DNA of 64,000 bases, from contig NZ_CP035319.1 in assembly GCF_004328705.1 (NCBI RefSeq), positions 4,340,001 through 4,404,000 of the forward strand, read 5' to 3'. Source of the DNA: Rhodococcus sp. ABRD24. GTDB lineage: Bacteria > Actinomycetota > Actinomycetes > Mycobacteriales > Mycobacteriaceae. A program made the translations under genes and the position numbers. The notes under the pieces are model-generated. The model searched no databases and was not told the origin of the DNA. It saw nothing but the letters and a program-made list of their open reading frames with translations. Of the stretch, positions 1 through 8,289 are shown piece by piece (the stretch's first letter is position 1; every line of letters begins with the position of its first letter).

Positions 1-371
1 GCGGTCTCGACGGACCCGCCCACAGCGTCGAACTCTGCTGCGGCGCGGACCATCGCGCTCAGCCAGCCTGGGTGTACGCGGTCGTCGTGTTCGCAGAAGG
101 CGAGGAATTCGCCAGTGCTCTCCGAGACGCCGACATTGCGCGCGTGGGTCGAACCCTGGCGGTCGGAACTGTCGACGCAGCGCAGGTTGAGTCGATCCGC
201 GACGGGATGGCGGGCGAGGTGTTCGCGCAACCCGTCGGTCGATCCGTTGTCGCTGATCACCACCTCGAATTCGCCCGGGTAGTCCTGTGTAGCGAGGGCC
301 TCGAGTTGTTCGTCGATGAGATCTACAGCGTTATACGCCGGGATGATCACTGAAACGAGTTGGGGAGCCAC
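1..371 (-). CDS. Family 2 glycosyltransferase, C-terminus cut by window edge
   Basis: The minus strand reads without a stop from a GTG at 369-371 to the left edge. The translation opens with a classic GT-A fold start: a hydrophobic strand ending in VSVIIPAYN, then the sugar-nucleotide motif VVISDNGSTDG near residue 40, a conserved T-AR-N segment (STHARNVGV) and a DxD-like EHDDR near residue 95. These are the donor-binding and metal-binding signatures of family 2 glycosyltransferases, which move a sugar from a nucleotide sugar to a cell-surface acceptor. An in-frame TAA lies at 381-383, so GTG at 371 is the only usable start. About 123 residues are visible; acceptor and product cannot be inferred. 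The plus-strand reading frames here are shadows. Confidence 0.85.
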   Translation of the reverse strand, partial: MAPQLVSVIIPAYNAVDLIDEQLEALATQDYPGEFEVVISDNGSTDGLREHLARHPVADRLNLRCVDSSDRQGSTHARNVGVSESTGEFLAFCEHDDRVHPGWLSAMVRAAAEFDAVGGSVET

Positions 372-529
372 GGCGAGAGCTTATTGCATCCCTGTGGGCA
401 TGGCGTCGTCCTCGAGTTCGGCGGCGATTCACGTTTGGCGAGCAGCCTCCTGTCTTCAGCGCTGTGGGTCGACAGGCCTGAGGTGGGATCCGCCGGTGGC
501 ACCGGGGCAGCCGGTCCATGAGGTTCCAC

Positions 530-1192
530 TCATCTCAACGTGTACTCGGAATCCGAGACCGTGAATCCGTGACCGCTGTCGTCCTGGCAGCTGATGCCCT
601 TCTGTGTGTCAGTGGTGCAAGAGATCCCACCCGCGGTCAGGACAGTCCCGTAGGGAAGGACAACTGCGGGACCGTCGAACCGGTGGAATCGGGGGTCGCC
701 GGAGCTCACGAACTGCGCGGGCGAACCGGCGAGTACCTCGATGGTATTGGGCGCGACCATGGATTCGGGCACTCCCGGGCCGGGTACCTTCGGTGCGTTC
801 GGCGGGAGTGCTCCATGGCAGCCGGCAGCAGCCGGGGAGACACCGACTCCGAGGAACAGTCCGCATTCGAACTTCGCAGTGGGACTGGTGAAGTAGTAGT
901 AGCCGGTGCGGCCGTCGGAGTAGTGCGCTGTCGACACCGAGGTAGGGGTCGGGTTCGGAGTGGTTGTCGAGGTTCGGCTGGCGGTGGGCCGTGCGGTCGT
1001 TGTTGCCGGAACTGTGGTCCGCTGGGCGGTGGTGGTCGGATCCGGTGAGGCCACCGGCACCCCTTGGACACCATCGGAACAAGCGGTGAGAAGTCCGGTG
1101 GCCAGGGCCAGAATGGCGATCGAGGCGATGCATACTCTACTGAGAGTTGCAGTACTACTGCAGGATTCGTTGAGAGCCACCCGATGCTTCAC
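530..1192 (-). CDS. Secreted lipoprotein, Thr/Ser/Pro-rich linker, unknown function
   Basis: This 220-residue protein has a type II signal peptide: basic N-terminus, hydrophobic stretch, lipobox LLTAC with the lipidated Cys near residue 38. A low-complexity linker rich in Thr, Pro and Ser follows (about 50-90), then a compact domain with four or more cysteines (ECGLFLG, AAAGCHGAL, ISCTTD, ISCQDD) that are probably disulphide-bonded outside the membrane. The GTG start at 1190-1192 overlaps the stop of the sirtuin gene as GTGA, so translation is probably coupled and both are made from one transcript. A longer open frame runs upstream but only overlaps the sirtuin. No family is recognised with confidence; the layout is common among mycobacterial and rhodococcal surface lipoproteins. 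Confidence 0.8.
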   Translation of the reverse strand: MKHRVALNESCSSTATLSRVCIASIAILALATGLLTACSDGVQGVPVASPDPTTTAQRTTVPATTTARPTASRTSTTTPNPTPTSVSTAHYSDGRTGYYYFTSPTAKFECGLFLGVGVSPAAAGCHGALPPNAPKVPGPGVPESMVAPNTIEVLAGSPAQFVSSGDPRFHRFDGPAVVLPYGTVLTAGGISCTTDTQKGISCQDDSGHGFTVSDSEYTLR

Positions 1193-1959
1193 TGTGCGGC
1201 TCCGATGGCGGCGACCAATGCCGGTAAACCCACTGCCGCGGTGGTGCGCCACGTGTGGTGCACGTGCTCGCTCAGCCCGGTTGCCTCGGGGTTGATCTCG
1301 ACGATGGCAGCGCCGGTCCGCGCGGCGCGCAGCGGCAGGCCTGCCGCTGGATACACCATCGCGGACGTACCGACGACGACCATCAGGTCGCAGTCCTCGG
1401 CTGCCGCGGTTGCCCGTGTCCACGCGTCGTCCGGCAGGGACTCGCCGAACCACACGACGCCCGGCCGCACCTGCCCCCTGCAGCTGCTGCATTCGGGCGG
1501 GCTCAGCGGCCCGGTCGGCTCCACATCGACGCCACCGTCGCTGGGGAACGGTGCTCCGCAGTCGCGGCATCGTGGGGCGAACAGGCTGCCGTGCAGATGC
1601 GCGACTGTATGTGTGGGGCTTCCTGCTCGCTCATGGAGATCGTCGACGTTCTGTGTCACCACGGTCATTCGGGTGCGGTCGGCCCACTCTGCGACGGCGC
1701 GATGCCCTGCGTGCGGTGCGACCCGACGCACCAGACCCGTCCGCCACTGGTACCAGGCCCATACCAGCGCGCTGTCTCGGTCCCATGCCTCGGGCGTTGC
1801 CAGCTCGGTCGGGTCGAAGCGCTCCCACAGGCCGGTCTGCGCGTCGCGGAACGTCGGGACCCCGCTCTCCGCCGACATCCCGGCACCGCTGAACACGACG
1901 ACCCGTCGGGCTGCGCGCGCGACATCGACTACTGCGGGATCGAGTTCCAGTGCGGTCAT
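1189..1959 (-). CDS. cobB: NAD-dependent protein deacylase, sirtuin (SIRT5/CobB class)
   Basis: A 256-residue sirtuin that removes acyl groups from protein lysines using NAD+, giving nicotinamide and O-acyl-ADP-ribose. Visible motifs: the NAD-binding GAGMSAESG (25-33) with VPTFR, TQNVDDLH (102-109), the catalytic His of HLHGS (about 123), four zinc cysteines (131, 134, 157, 160), and VVVGTSAMVYPAA near 195. The segment WYQWR contains Tyr70 and Arg73, the Y-x-x-R pair that in SIRT5 and bacterial CobB binds the carboxylate of succinyl- or malonyl-lysine. Desuccinylase/demalonylase activity in addition to deacetylation is therefore likely, by family knowledge. It overlaps the downstream lipoprotein gene by 4 bp and diverges from the uracil-DNA glycosylase gene across about 100 bp that must hold both promoters. 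Confidence 0.95.
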   Translation of the reverse strand: MTALELDPAVVDVARAARRVVVFSGAGMSAESGVPTFRDAQTGLWERFDPTELATPEAWDRDSALVWAWYQWRTGLVRRVAPHAGHRAVAEWADRTRMTVVTQNVDDLHERAGSPTHTVAHLHGSLFAPRCRDCGAPFPSDGGVDVEPTGPLSPPECSSCRGQVRPGVVWFGESLPDDAWTRATAAAEDCDLMVVVGTSAMVYPAAGLPLRAARTGAAIVEINPEATGLSEHVHHTWRTTAAVGLPALVAAIGAAQ

Positions 1960-2062
1960 ATCGACGATTGTGCAGGTTGGCGGACTGCCCGGTGGGACCA
2001 GACGGTGGTTCGTGTCGGCCGGTCGGGTTCAATTGGCTCATGTCTGTCTGTGCGCTGCTGCG

Positions 2063-2938
2063 ATGACCGCGCAGTTTCTGCCTCATCCCGGCACCGGAGA
2101 GCTGTTCACCTCGCCCGTCGTTCCGGGCAGCGGTTGGCCGGGCGATCCGGCGACTGTGGATACGCCCGTTGCGCATTCGTGCGCGGACGTAGCTGCTGAG
2201 GCTGCCTCCGCGACGAACTTGACCGAATTGGATGCGCGGATCAGCTTGTGCCGGGCGTGTCCGCGGCTGGTCGACTGGCGCGAGCATGCGGCCGTGGTGA
2301 AACGTCGTTCGTTCGAGGGCGAGCCGTACTGGGGACGTCCAGTGCCGGGATTCGGCGACAGCCTGCCGAAGCTACTGATCATGGGCTTGGCGCCGGCCGC
2401 GAACGGCGGCAACCGCACGGGGCGGATGTTCACCGGTGATCAGGCCGGGGACTGGCTGTTCCGGGGACTACACCGGGCGGGACTCGCCGCGAAGGGTGCC
2501 GCCGACCACGCCGGCGATGGCCAGAAGCTGTACGGCGTGCGGATGATCTCGGCGGTTCGGTGTGCGCCGCCGGCAAACAGGCCGAGCGTCGAGGAACGCG
2601 ATTGCTGCGCCGGATGGCTGGACGCCGAGCTAGGCCATCTGCTCCCGTGGGTGCGGACAGTGGTGGCGCTGGGTGCCTTCGGCTGGGATGCGACGCTGCG
2701 TGCGGTGCGACGATCCGGAGGCCTGGTGCCGACACCGAAACCGAAGTTCGGACACGGCGCTACCGCAGTGGTGCATACCGCGGACGACAAGCCGCTCAAC
2801 GTGATCGGCTGCTATCACCCCAGTCAGCAGAACACCTTTACCGGCAAGCTCACCGAGAAGATGCTCGACGAAGTCCTTGCCCAGGCCAAGGAACTCGCCG
2901 GACTCGGTTGGGGTTGCGGAGGGTCCGGACGTCGATAG
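2063..2938 (+). CDS. udgB: Family 5 uracil-DNA glycosylase (UdgB type)
   Basis: This 291-residue DNA repair enzyme removes uracil, and often hypoxanthine or xanthine, from DNA, opening base excision repair. Motif A reads GLAPAANGGNRTGRMFTGD (about 108-126): the family 5 version, where the usual polar catalytic residue of family 4 is replaced by Ala. The C-terminal motif HPSQQNTFTG (252-261) is also typical. Cysteines at about 63 and 66 (CRAC), 167 and 181/182 match the 4Fe-4S ligands of families 4 and 5. The ATG at 2063 is chosen because the protein from there has the family's length; a longer frame reaching back to 1064 only runs antisense to the sirtuin. It ends 10 bp from the convergent HNH gene. 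Confidence 0.93.
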   Translation: MTAQFLPHPGTGELFTSPVVPGSGWPGDPATVDTPVAHSCADVAAEAASATNLTELDARISLCRACPRLVDWREHAAVVKRRSFEGEPYWGRPVPGFGDSLPKLLIMGLAPAANGGNRTGRMFTGDQAGDWLFRGLHRAGLAAKGAADHAGDGQKLYGVRMISAVRCAPPANRPSVEERDCCAGWLDAELGHLLPWVRTVVALGAFGWDATLRAVRRSGGLVPTPKPKFGHGATAVVHTADDKPLNVIGCYHPSQQNTFTGKLTEKMLDEVLAQAKELAGLGWGCGGSGRR

Positions 2939-2948
2939 TTTGCCGTGC

Positions 2949-4730
2949 TCAGAACGGTGGTGGTTGGTCGGGGTCGATGACCGGTTTCGGTTCGGGTGGT
3001 TCGGTTCCCGGTAGCCGTGACCGGGAGCGGCGTCGGCGGGGTCCGTGGGCGTCGAGGAGGTAGCGGAGGTCGGCTTCCGCGGGCGAGTACGCGAGTTTGC
3101 GGATCGTGGCACGGTCGGTGAGTAGCGCGCGGAGTTCGTCGTCGAGGCTGTCGCGGAGGTCGGGTTCCGGTTGAAGGTCAGGGTCGGTGAACGGTCCACA
3201 CGGGTGGGTGATCGTCCGGTTGCCGGTCGGATCCGTCCATTCCAGGCGTCCGCCCCCGATCTGCCGGACGGCCCAGTAGCCGGCGGTCTTGAGCCGGTGA
3301 TGGGTGCGGCACAGGCATGCGAGGTTGGTCTCGACGGTCAGGCCGCCGCGGTCGGGAAACTCGTGATCGAACGCGACCGTATGGTCGATGTCGCAGCTGG
3401 TCGCGGGTGACGTGCAGTTGGGAAATCTGCAGGTTCCGTCCCTGGTTCGGATGATCTCCGCCAGTGCGGCGGTGGGCCGGTAGGTGCGCTGCCGACGGTG
3501 TTCCCGGGTCCGTTCGGTGGTGGCCTGTGGGGTGAGTGCTGTTGCAGATAGAGGCCTTCCGATTCCGAGGATCGGACCCCTTCCGAGGATCGGGTCGGGC
3601 TCGGAGGGAGCGGAAGCGGCAACTCCACTAGCTCCACCACTGACCGTGCCGGTAGCGGCGGCGGTAGCAGTTTCAGTGGCGGTGGTCGCGGCTCCAGTGG
3701 CGGAGAGTGCGGCGGTGAGTGCTCGCCGATCGGAATCGGTGAGGGTGAGGACCTGCTTCCAGGTAGCGTCGGCGGCCAGTTCACGGGCCAGATCGGCATC
3801 GATGGGTCCATGCCCGGACAGATAGCCGGGTAGGTCGTCGAGACCGAGCAGCGTCGACGCATTTACCCCGACCAGCACGGTCACCGCACCCGCGCCGACA
3901 GCTGCCGAATCACCGGATCCTGGCGCTCCCGGCGACCCGACCGACGCCGGCGACCCGACCGACCCCGGCGTGCCGCAGTGGCCTGCGGTAGCTCGCCGGC
4001 CAGCGGTGCAATCCCCGCGGCCGCAGGAACAATCAAGGCGTTCGTGGCCCGCCGCGAGAGCGACCAGCGAATCGGCCCGCCGCTGCCCCGGCGTGCGGGG
4101 ATCGTGCGCGCACACCTGCAACGCCATCGACCGCAACCGCATGGCCAGGACCCGGCCACCCTCGGCCGTGACCCGTCCCTCGACGGTTGCTGTCCCGTCC
4201 TCGTCCGCGGTCACCCATACATCCCGATCCGCTACCGCCCACTTCCGACGTTCCCGCGCCCCCTCGGGGTCCAACCGGGCAATCAACCGACGCGCCCGCT
4301 GCTTCAACACTGTTGTACTGCATCGGCCAGCCCCATCGAGTAGACGACGCTCGATCTCGGCGAGCTTGTCCTCCGAGACGTTCGCCAACGCCGCCGACAC
4401 GGCATACGCCTTCGTCCGATCGATCCGTCCCGCTGCGAACTCCGCCGACACGCGGTGTAACCGCCATCGCAGATCACACCCCAGTCCGATCATCGACCGA
4501 GCCGTGACCTCCGTGAGTCCCAGAATCCCCGCGATCTCCACATGCGCGAACTCACCTTGCCGCGCCTCACCGATCCCTGCCCGCGCGTCCTCTCCGCAGC
4601 GCGTCACATACACGGTGGTCACGGCCTCGACCTCGCGGAACTCTTCGCGTGCGATCCGGGCATGATGTTCTATCAGAACCTCAGACAGGTCACTGTCCGC
4701 CGCGCCTGCGAGAATGCCCCTATCGAACAT
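2949..4730 (-). CDS. DUF222 / HNH endonuclease domain protein (13E12 repeat family)
   Basis: The N-terminal two-thirds is a DUF222 region (helical, with SMIGLGCDLRWRLHRV near 80-95 and an acid/basic central part). A low-complexity Gly/Ser/Pro/Thr/Ala linker follows, then a C-terminal HNH nuclease domain at about 416-485: CRFPNC, DIDHTVAFDH, NLACLCRTHHRLK. The Cys pairs and the DH/HH motifs should bind zinc and the catalytic metal. The family is multi-copy in mycobacteria and rhodococci, where members resemble the 13E12 repeats and are often passengers of mobile DNA; the role of most copies is unknown. ATG at 4730 is preferred; an in-frame TTG at 4778 would add 16 residues. No phage or transposon genes accompany it. 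Confidence 0.88.
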   Translation of the reverse strand: MFDRGILAGAADSDLSEVLIEHHARIAREEFREVEAVTTVYVTRCGEDARAGIGEARQGEFAHVEIAGILGLTEVTARSMIGLGCDLRWRLHRVSAEFAAGRIDRTKAYAVSAALANVSEDKLAEIERRLLDGAGRCSTTVLKQRARRLIARLDPEGARERRKWAVADRDVWVTADEDGTATVEGRVTAEGGRVLAMRLRSMALQVCAHDPRTPGQRRADSLVALAAGHERLDCSCGRGDCTAGRRATAGHCGTPGSVGSPASVGSPGAPGSGDSAAVGAGAVTVLVGVNASTLLGLDDLPGYLSGHGPIDADLARELAADATWKQVLTLTDSDRRALTAALSATGAATTATETATAAATGTVSGGASGVAASAPSEPDPILGRGPILGIGRPLSATALTPQATTERTREHRRQRTYRPTAALAEIIRTRDGTCRFPNCTSPATSCDIDHTVAFDHEFPDRGGLTVETNLACLCRTHHRLKTAGYWAVRQIGGGRLEWTDPTGNRTITHPCGPFTDPDLQPEPDLRDSLDDELRALLTDRATIRKLAYSPAEADLRYLLDAHGPRRRRSRSRLPGTEPPEPKPVIDPDQPPPF

Positions 4731-4829
4731 GTGTACGAGCTTACGCTGACCCACCGACAAGTTCCTGGGCGTGACCAAGGGAGTTGTGGCCCGTCTCCGA
4801 GGTGCGGGGGCTGGATCCGGCGGCGCGAA

Positions 4830-5597
4830 TCAGTCCTTGGCCATCCGTTCCTGCTCGGCCAGCGCTCGGCGCGATTCCTCGTGCAAGACCTCGATCAGGT
4901 CGTGCTCGATCGCGACGAACTCCGGCGACGTCAGTATCGAGAGTTCTCGTGGGCGCGGAAGATCGACGACGACCTCGTGGCATACGGTCGCCGGCCGCGC
5001 GGACAGCACGATGACGCGATCGGACAGGAACACCGCCTCGCGGATGTCGTGCGTGATCATCAGTACCGTCCAGCGGTACCGATGCCACACATCCTGTAGC
5101 CATGTCTGCATTTCGGTGCGCGTGAGCGAATCGAGGGCGCCGAACGGCTCGTCGAGCAGCATTACCGGCCGGTCCTGGACCACGGTGCGCAGCAGCGCCG
5201 CCCGTTGGCGCATGCCGCCCGAAAGTTGTTGTGGGCGTGCATCCTCGAATCCCGCGAGCCCGAAGATCGGGAAGAGTTCTCTAGCGCGGGTTCGGGCCTG
5301 CTTCTTCGGGGTCCCCTGTACCTCGAGCCCGAGTGCGGTGTTGTCGAGGATCGAGCGCCACGGGAACAGTAGATCCTTCTGCGGCATGTAGGCGCATACC
5401 GGCGCCGTCACCGATCCCGAATCCGGCCTCTCGAGCCCTGCGACGATACCGAACACCGTGCTCTTGCCGCAGCCGCTGGGGCCGATGACGGACACGAATT
5501 CGCCCGGCGCGACGGAGAAGTCGATGCCGTCCAGTACCTGGCGGGTTCCGAATGATTTGGTTACCGCGGCCAGGCTGACGGTGGACGCGTCAGTCAT
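4830..5597 (-). CDS. thiZ: ABC transporter ATP-binding protein, thiamine-precursor importer (ThiZ)
   Basis: This 255-residue ATPase powers the ThiXYZ importer. Visible parts: Walker A GPSGCGKST (39-47), Q-loop Gln73, ABC signature LSGGMRQR (125-132), Walker B VMLLDEP (145-151) and the switch His183 in ITHD. The sequence is of the nitrate/taurine/HMP-type cassette group (FPWRSILDN after the Q-loop). Its ATG overlaps the permease stop by 4 bp (ATGA). It is the last gene of the tenA-thiY-thiX-thiZ transcription unit, so TPP control acting at the riboswitch upstream of tenA should reach it. Assignment to thiamine-precursor uptake rests on that context, because the ATPase alone does not reveal the substrate. 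A longer upstream open frame is a shadow of the permease. Confidence 0.9.
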   Translation of the reverse strand: MTDASTVSLAAVTKSFGTRQVLDGIDFSVAPGEFVSVIGPSGCGKSTVFGIVAGLERPDSGSVTAPVCAYMPQKDLLFPWRSILDNTALGLEVQGTPKKQARTRARELFPIFGLAGFEDARPQQLSGGMRQRAALLRTVVQDRPVMLLDEPFGALDSLTRTEMQTWLQDVWHRYRWTVLMITHDIREAVFLSDRVIVLSARPATVCHEVVVDLPRPRELSILTSPEFVAIEHDLIEVLHEESRRALAEQERMAKD

Positions 5598-6397
5598 GCC
5601 GCTGCCCCTGTCCGGGCCCACGGTGCCACCAGTCGCTCGACAGCAAACGTGCACAGGTACAGCGCCACACTGATCATGGCCGTCACCACCACCGCGGCGA
5701 GTACGAGGTCGGTGCGAAACGAGTTCTTCTGGATGCTCATGTAGATACCGAGTCCGGCACTCGCACCGACATACTCGGCGAACACCGCGCCCACCACCGC
5801 GTAGGTGACACCGATCCGCAGCGCCGTGAAGAACCGCGGCAGCGCCGAGGGAAGCCGCACGTACCGGAACTCCTGCCAACGCGATGCACCCATGCTGCGC
5901 AATAGAGCGCCGGCCTCGCGGTCGGCGGCGGCAAAGCCTTCGATGAGTCCGATCGCCATCGGGAAGAACGTCACCAGCGCCACCACGAGGACCTTCGGTA
6001 ACAGTCCGAAGCCGAACCAGATGATCATCAGCGGTGCGATTGCGATGATCGGCAGCGTCTGCGAAACCACGAACAGCGGCACGAACGCCCTCCGGAGCCA
6101 GGGCGAGAAGTCCACCGCGATGGCGAGAACCCAGGCGATGGCGAGTGAGACCGCGAACCCTGCCAGCGTCACCTGCAGGGTCGCCCATACCTGGACGCCG
6201 ATGTCGTCCCGATGTGCCCACCCCTGCTCGAAAACCCTTGCGGGCGAGGGCAGCACCTGCGCGCGGATGCCGCTCGCCACGACATAGACCTGCCAGGCCG
6301 AGACGACCGCGAGCACGACGACGACGGCGGGAAACCCCCGACGCACGGCACCGTGGGACGTGATCGCTCCGCGCTCAGGGCGCTGTGAGGTACTCAT
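5594..6397 (-). CDS. thiX: ABC transporter permease, thiamine-precursor importer (ThiX)
   Basis: A 267-residue inner-membrane permease of the BPD_transp_1 (NitT/TauT) family with about six membrane helices: FPAVVVVLAVVSAWQVY near the N-terminus, WATLQVTLAGFAVSLAIAWVLAI, FVPLFVVSQTLPIIAIAPLMIIW and others. The EAA loop that docks on the ATPase is visible as AGALLRSMGASRWQEFRYVRLP (split here: EAGALLRSMGAS and RLPSALPRFF). The ATG at 6395-6397 overlaps the end of thiY by 23 bp and starts just before the membrane region. The in-frame extension to 6505 is antisense-like overlap with thiY and is discarded. It should form a dimer with ThiZ and receive formylaminopyrimidine or HMP-type ligands from ThiY. 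Confidence 0.9.
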   Translation of the reverse strand: MSTSQRPERGAITSHGAVRRGFPAVVVVLAVVSAWQVYVVASGIRAQVLPSPARVFEQGWAHRDDIGVQVWATLQVTLAGFAVSLAIAWVLAIAVDFSPWLRRAFVPLFVVSQTLPIIAIAPLMIIWFGFGLLPKVLVVALVTFFPMAIGLIEGFAAADREAGALLRSMGASRWQEFRYVRLPSALPRFFTALRIGVTYAVVGAVFAEYVGASAGLGIYMSIQKNSFRTDLVLAAVVVTAMISVALYLCTFAVERLVAPWARTGAAA

Positions 6398-7403
6398 TGG
6401 TGAAGTACGCCGACCAGTCGGGCTCGGTGGTGAGCGGTTTGCCGTCCGGACCCGAGAGCAGCCCATTGTCGAACAGGAAGCCTGAGTAACCGGCCCACTG
6501 CTCACGTGTCTGCGTGCCGACCCGCCCGGACGAGTCCTTCATGTAGTCGGCGGCGAGCATCCGCTGGCTCTCGAACACCAGCTCCTCGTCGCTGAACGCA
6601 CCAGGATTCGCGTCGATCAGGGCGCGTGCGCCGAGGTCGGGGTCGTCAGCGGCCAGCTGATAGCCGCGCTGCAGCGCCTGCACGAACTTGCGGGCCTGCT
6701 CGGGGTGCTCGGTCAGCCACCTCTCGTTGCCGTTGACGACGATCGCATATGCGTCCGGGAAGCCGTAGTCGGTGTAGTGGAAGTAGCGCATCGGGGTGCC
6801 GCGTCGCGCGGCTTCGATGCCCTCCCACGCAAAGTACGAGACCGTGAAATCGGCCTGGCCGCCGTACACGGCCTCGTAGGCCGAGGTTCCGAGGATGACG
6901 GACTTGAAATCTCCCGTGCCGCCGTCATTCCGGATCACCTGACGAAGAATCTCCCCTTCGCCGGGATCGCCGAATCCGGCGTAGGTCTTGCCGTCCAGGT
7001 CCTTGGGACGTGCAAGGTCCGTTCGATCGGCCTTGACGCCGATACCGGTTGCCCAGTGCTGCAGCGGTGCCATCACCGAGACCGTCTGTGCCCCGGCCGC
7101 GCGGGAGAACGTGGCCGAATCCTGGAAGCTGGTGCCGAATTCGGCGTTGCCGGCATCGACGAGCGTGTCGGGCGCGGTGTTGTTGTAGGGCAGCACCTCC
7201 ACGCTGAGGCCCGCATCCGCGAAATACCCCTCCTGCAGCGCGACGAACAGCCCGGTGTGATTCGTATTGGGCGTCCAGTCCAGCGCAAAACGGATGGTGT
7301 TGCCGGATTCGTCGCTGCTGCCGCAGCCGGTGAGGATACTCAAGGCGGACGCGACGATTGCCGAGGTGGCAAGGGCCCGGCGGAGTCTCGATACCGTCGT
7401 CAC
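6375..7403 (-). CDS. thiY: Substrate-binding lipoprotein, NMT1/THI5-like (ThiY)
   Basis: This 342-residue protein is the extracytoplasmic receptor of the importer. Its signal peptide ends in a lipobox ILTGC, with Cys27 lipidated. The mature part begins RFALDWTPNTNHTG, the signature of the NMT1/THI5-like family whose members bind formylaminopyrimidine or HMP, breakdown products of thiamine. Further family features are FADAGLSVEVLPY and GKTYAGFGDPGE. The GTG start at 7401-7403 overlaps the tenA stop (GTGA), so the two should be co-translated. With TenA making HMP from aminopyrimidines inside the cell, the receptor supplies substrate to the salvage step; the exact ligand is inferred, not shown. 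Confidence 0.9.
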   Translation of the reverse strand: MTTVSRLRRALATSAIVASALSILTGCGSSDESGNTIRFALDWTPNTNHTGLFVALQEGYFADAGLSVEVLPYNNTAPDTLVDAGNAEFGTSFQDSATFSRAAGAQTVSVMAPLQHWATGIGVKADRTDLARPKDLDGKTYAGFGDPGEGEILRQVIRNDGGTGDFKSVILGTSAYEAVYGGQADFTVSYFAWEGIEAARRGTPMRYFHYTDYGFPDAYAIVVNGNERWLTEHPEQARKFVQALQRGYQLAADDPDLGARALIDANPGAFSDEELVFESQRMLAADYMKDSSGRVGTQTREQWAGYSGFLFDNGLLSGPDGKPLTTEPDWSAYFTNEYLTAP

Positions 7404-8122
7404 GAGGCCGGCCAAGGCTGAGGGTGCAACGCCGTGTCCCAGAACATGAGCTCGTATCGGGTCGCGATCACGAATGCGCGGACCATTGCTGCGCGTTGCT
7501 CGGCAGTCGCGGCGTCCGCGGCAGCGTCGACGAGTCGGCGCGCGGTGACCACCGACTCCTGGAACTCCGGGCTGTCGTACGTCGTGACCCACTGTGCGTA
7601 CGGGTGCGATGGATCCACTGCGAGTACGTCGTGGGCGCTTGCGGCCAGGCGGCTGCCCACGTCGGCGTAGATCCAGAAGCACGGAAGCAGGGCGGCCGCG
7701 GCAACCGCGTACGACTCGGTCGCCGACGTGGCCGTCAGGTACGACACGTACCCGAGACAGGCCTGCGAGTGCGCCGGCACGGCCTCGCTCTCGGGCAAGG
7801 CCCCGCTGGTCAGCAGGCTCTCGTGTAGAGAGGTCTCCACTACCGCGGCGGTTGCCGCCGACGTCGCCCAGAACGCCGCGGACTGCGGGTCCGGGGCGCG
7901 TGAGGCCACGAGCGCGAGTGCCTTGGCATATTCGGCGAGGTAGAGCGCGTCCTGCTCGATGTAGACGCGGAAGACGTCGAGTGGCAGTGTGCCGTCTCCC
8001 AGTCGGCGGAGGAACTCGAGATTGTCGATTGCGTCACGCAGGACCGCGGTGCGCTCCCACAGGTGATCGGTGAATCGACCGAGTTCGGTGTGAACAGAAG
8101 TGTCGTGGACAGACGTTGTCAT
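7400..8122 (-). CDS. tenA: Aminopyrimidine aminohydrolase TenA
   Basis: A 240-residue TenA/THI-4 helical-bundle enzyme that hydrolyses 4-amino-5-aminomethyl-2-methylpyrimidine to HMP, and may also act as thiaminase II. The catalytic set of the Bacillus enzyme (Asp44-x-x-Tyr47, Cys135-x3-Tyr139, Glu205) can be matched by spacing to Asp58/Tyr61 (QDALY), Cys148/Tyr152 (PCFWIY) and Glu224 (RYELMFWD). It is therefore the TenA_C type with the nucleophilic cysteine. It is the first gene behind a TPP riboswitch, about 10 bp after the aptamer, and is followed without a gap by thiY, thiX and thiZ, giving a complete uptake and hydrolysis module for thiamine salvage. Confidence 0.95.
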   Translation of the reverse strand: MTTSVHDTSVHTELGRFTDHLWERTAVLRDAIDNLEFLRRLGDGTLPLDVFRVYIEQDALYLAEYAKALALVASRAPDPQSAAFWATSAATAAVVETSLHESLLTSGALPESEAVPAHSQACLGYVSYLTATSATESYAVAAAALLPCFWIYADVGSRLAASAHDVLAVDPSHPYAQWVTTYDSPEFQESVVTARRLVDAAADAATAEQRAAMVRAFVIATRYELMFWDTALHPQPWPAS

Positions 8123-8130
8123 CGCCGTGA

Positions 8131-8210
8131 CATCCCTTCGTCAGCATTACCTGATGCAGGTTCCCGGGTGTGTTCTCAGCCCCGCCCGTGCGGAGCACCC
8201 CGTGTCAGTG
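8131..8210 (-). promoter_or_regulatory. TPP riboswitch (THI element)
   Basis: Read on the minus strand, the leader of tenA carries the conserved TPP aptamer blocks in order: ACACGGGGTGC, GGCTGAGA (pyrimidine-sensing loop), ACACCC, GAACCTG-ATC-GGTAATGC and CTGACGAAGGGA. All invariant core segments are present and the size is normal. The aptamer's 3' end GAAGGGA lies only about 10 nt before the tenA ATG and is the only ribosome-binding-like sequence. This suggests that TPP binding hides the ribosome site, i.e. control at translation, because there is no room for a terminator hairpin. Confidence 0.96.
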
Positions 8211-8289
8211 AACGAGCCGACCTTAGCACCGCAGGATTGGTACCTTGGCATTCGACCTTGTCTGCGCGCCGGAGTGAGGAGGCCGCGTC

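Noticed and set aside
72..353. 93-codon plus-strand frame at the left edge
   Set aside because: It lies antisense to the glycosyltransferase whose conserved motifs are clear on the minus strand.
1064..2062. Long plus-strand extension upstream of the uracil-DNA glycosylase
   Set aside because: It is antisense to the sirtuin and has no family similarity; the glycosylase starts at 2063.
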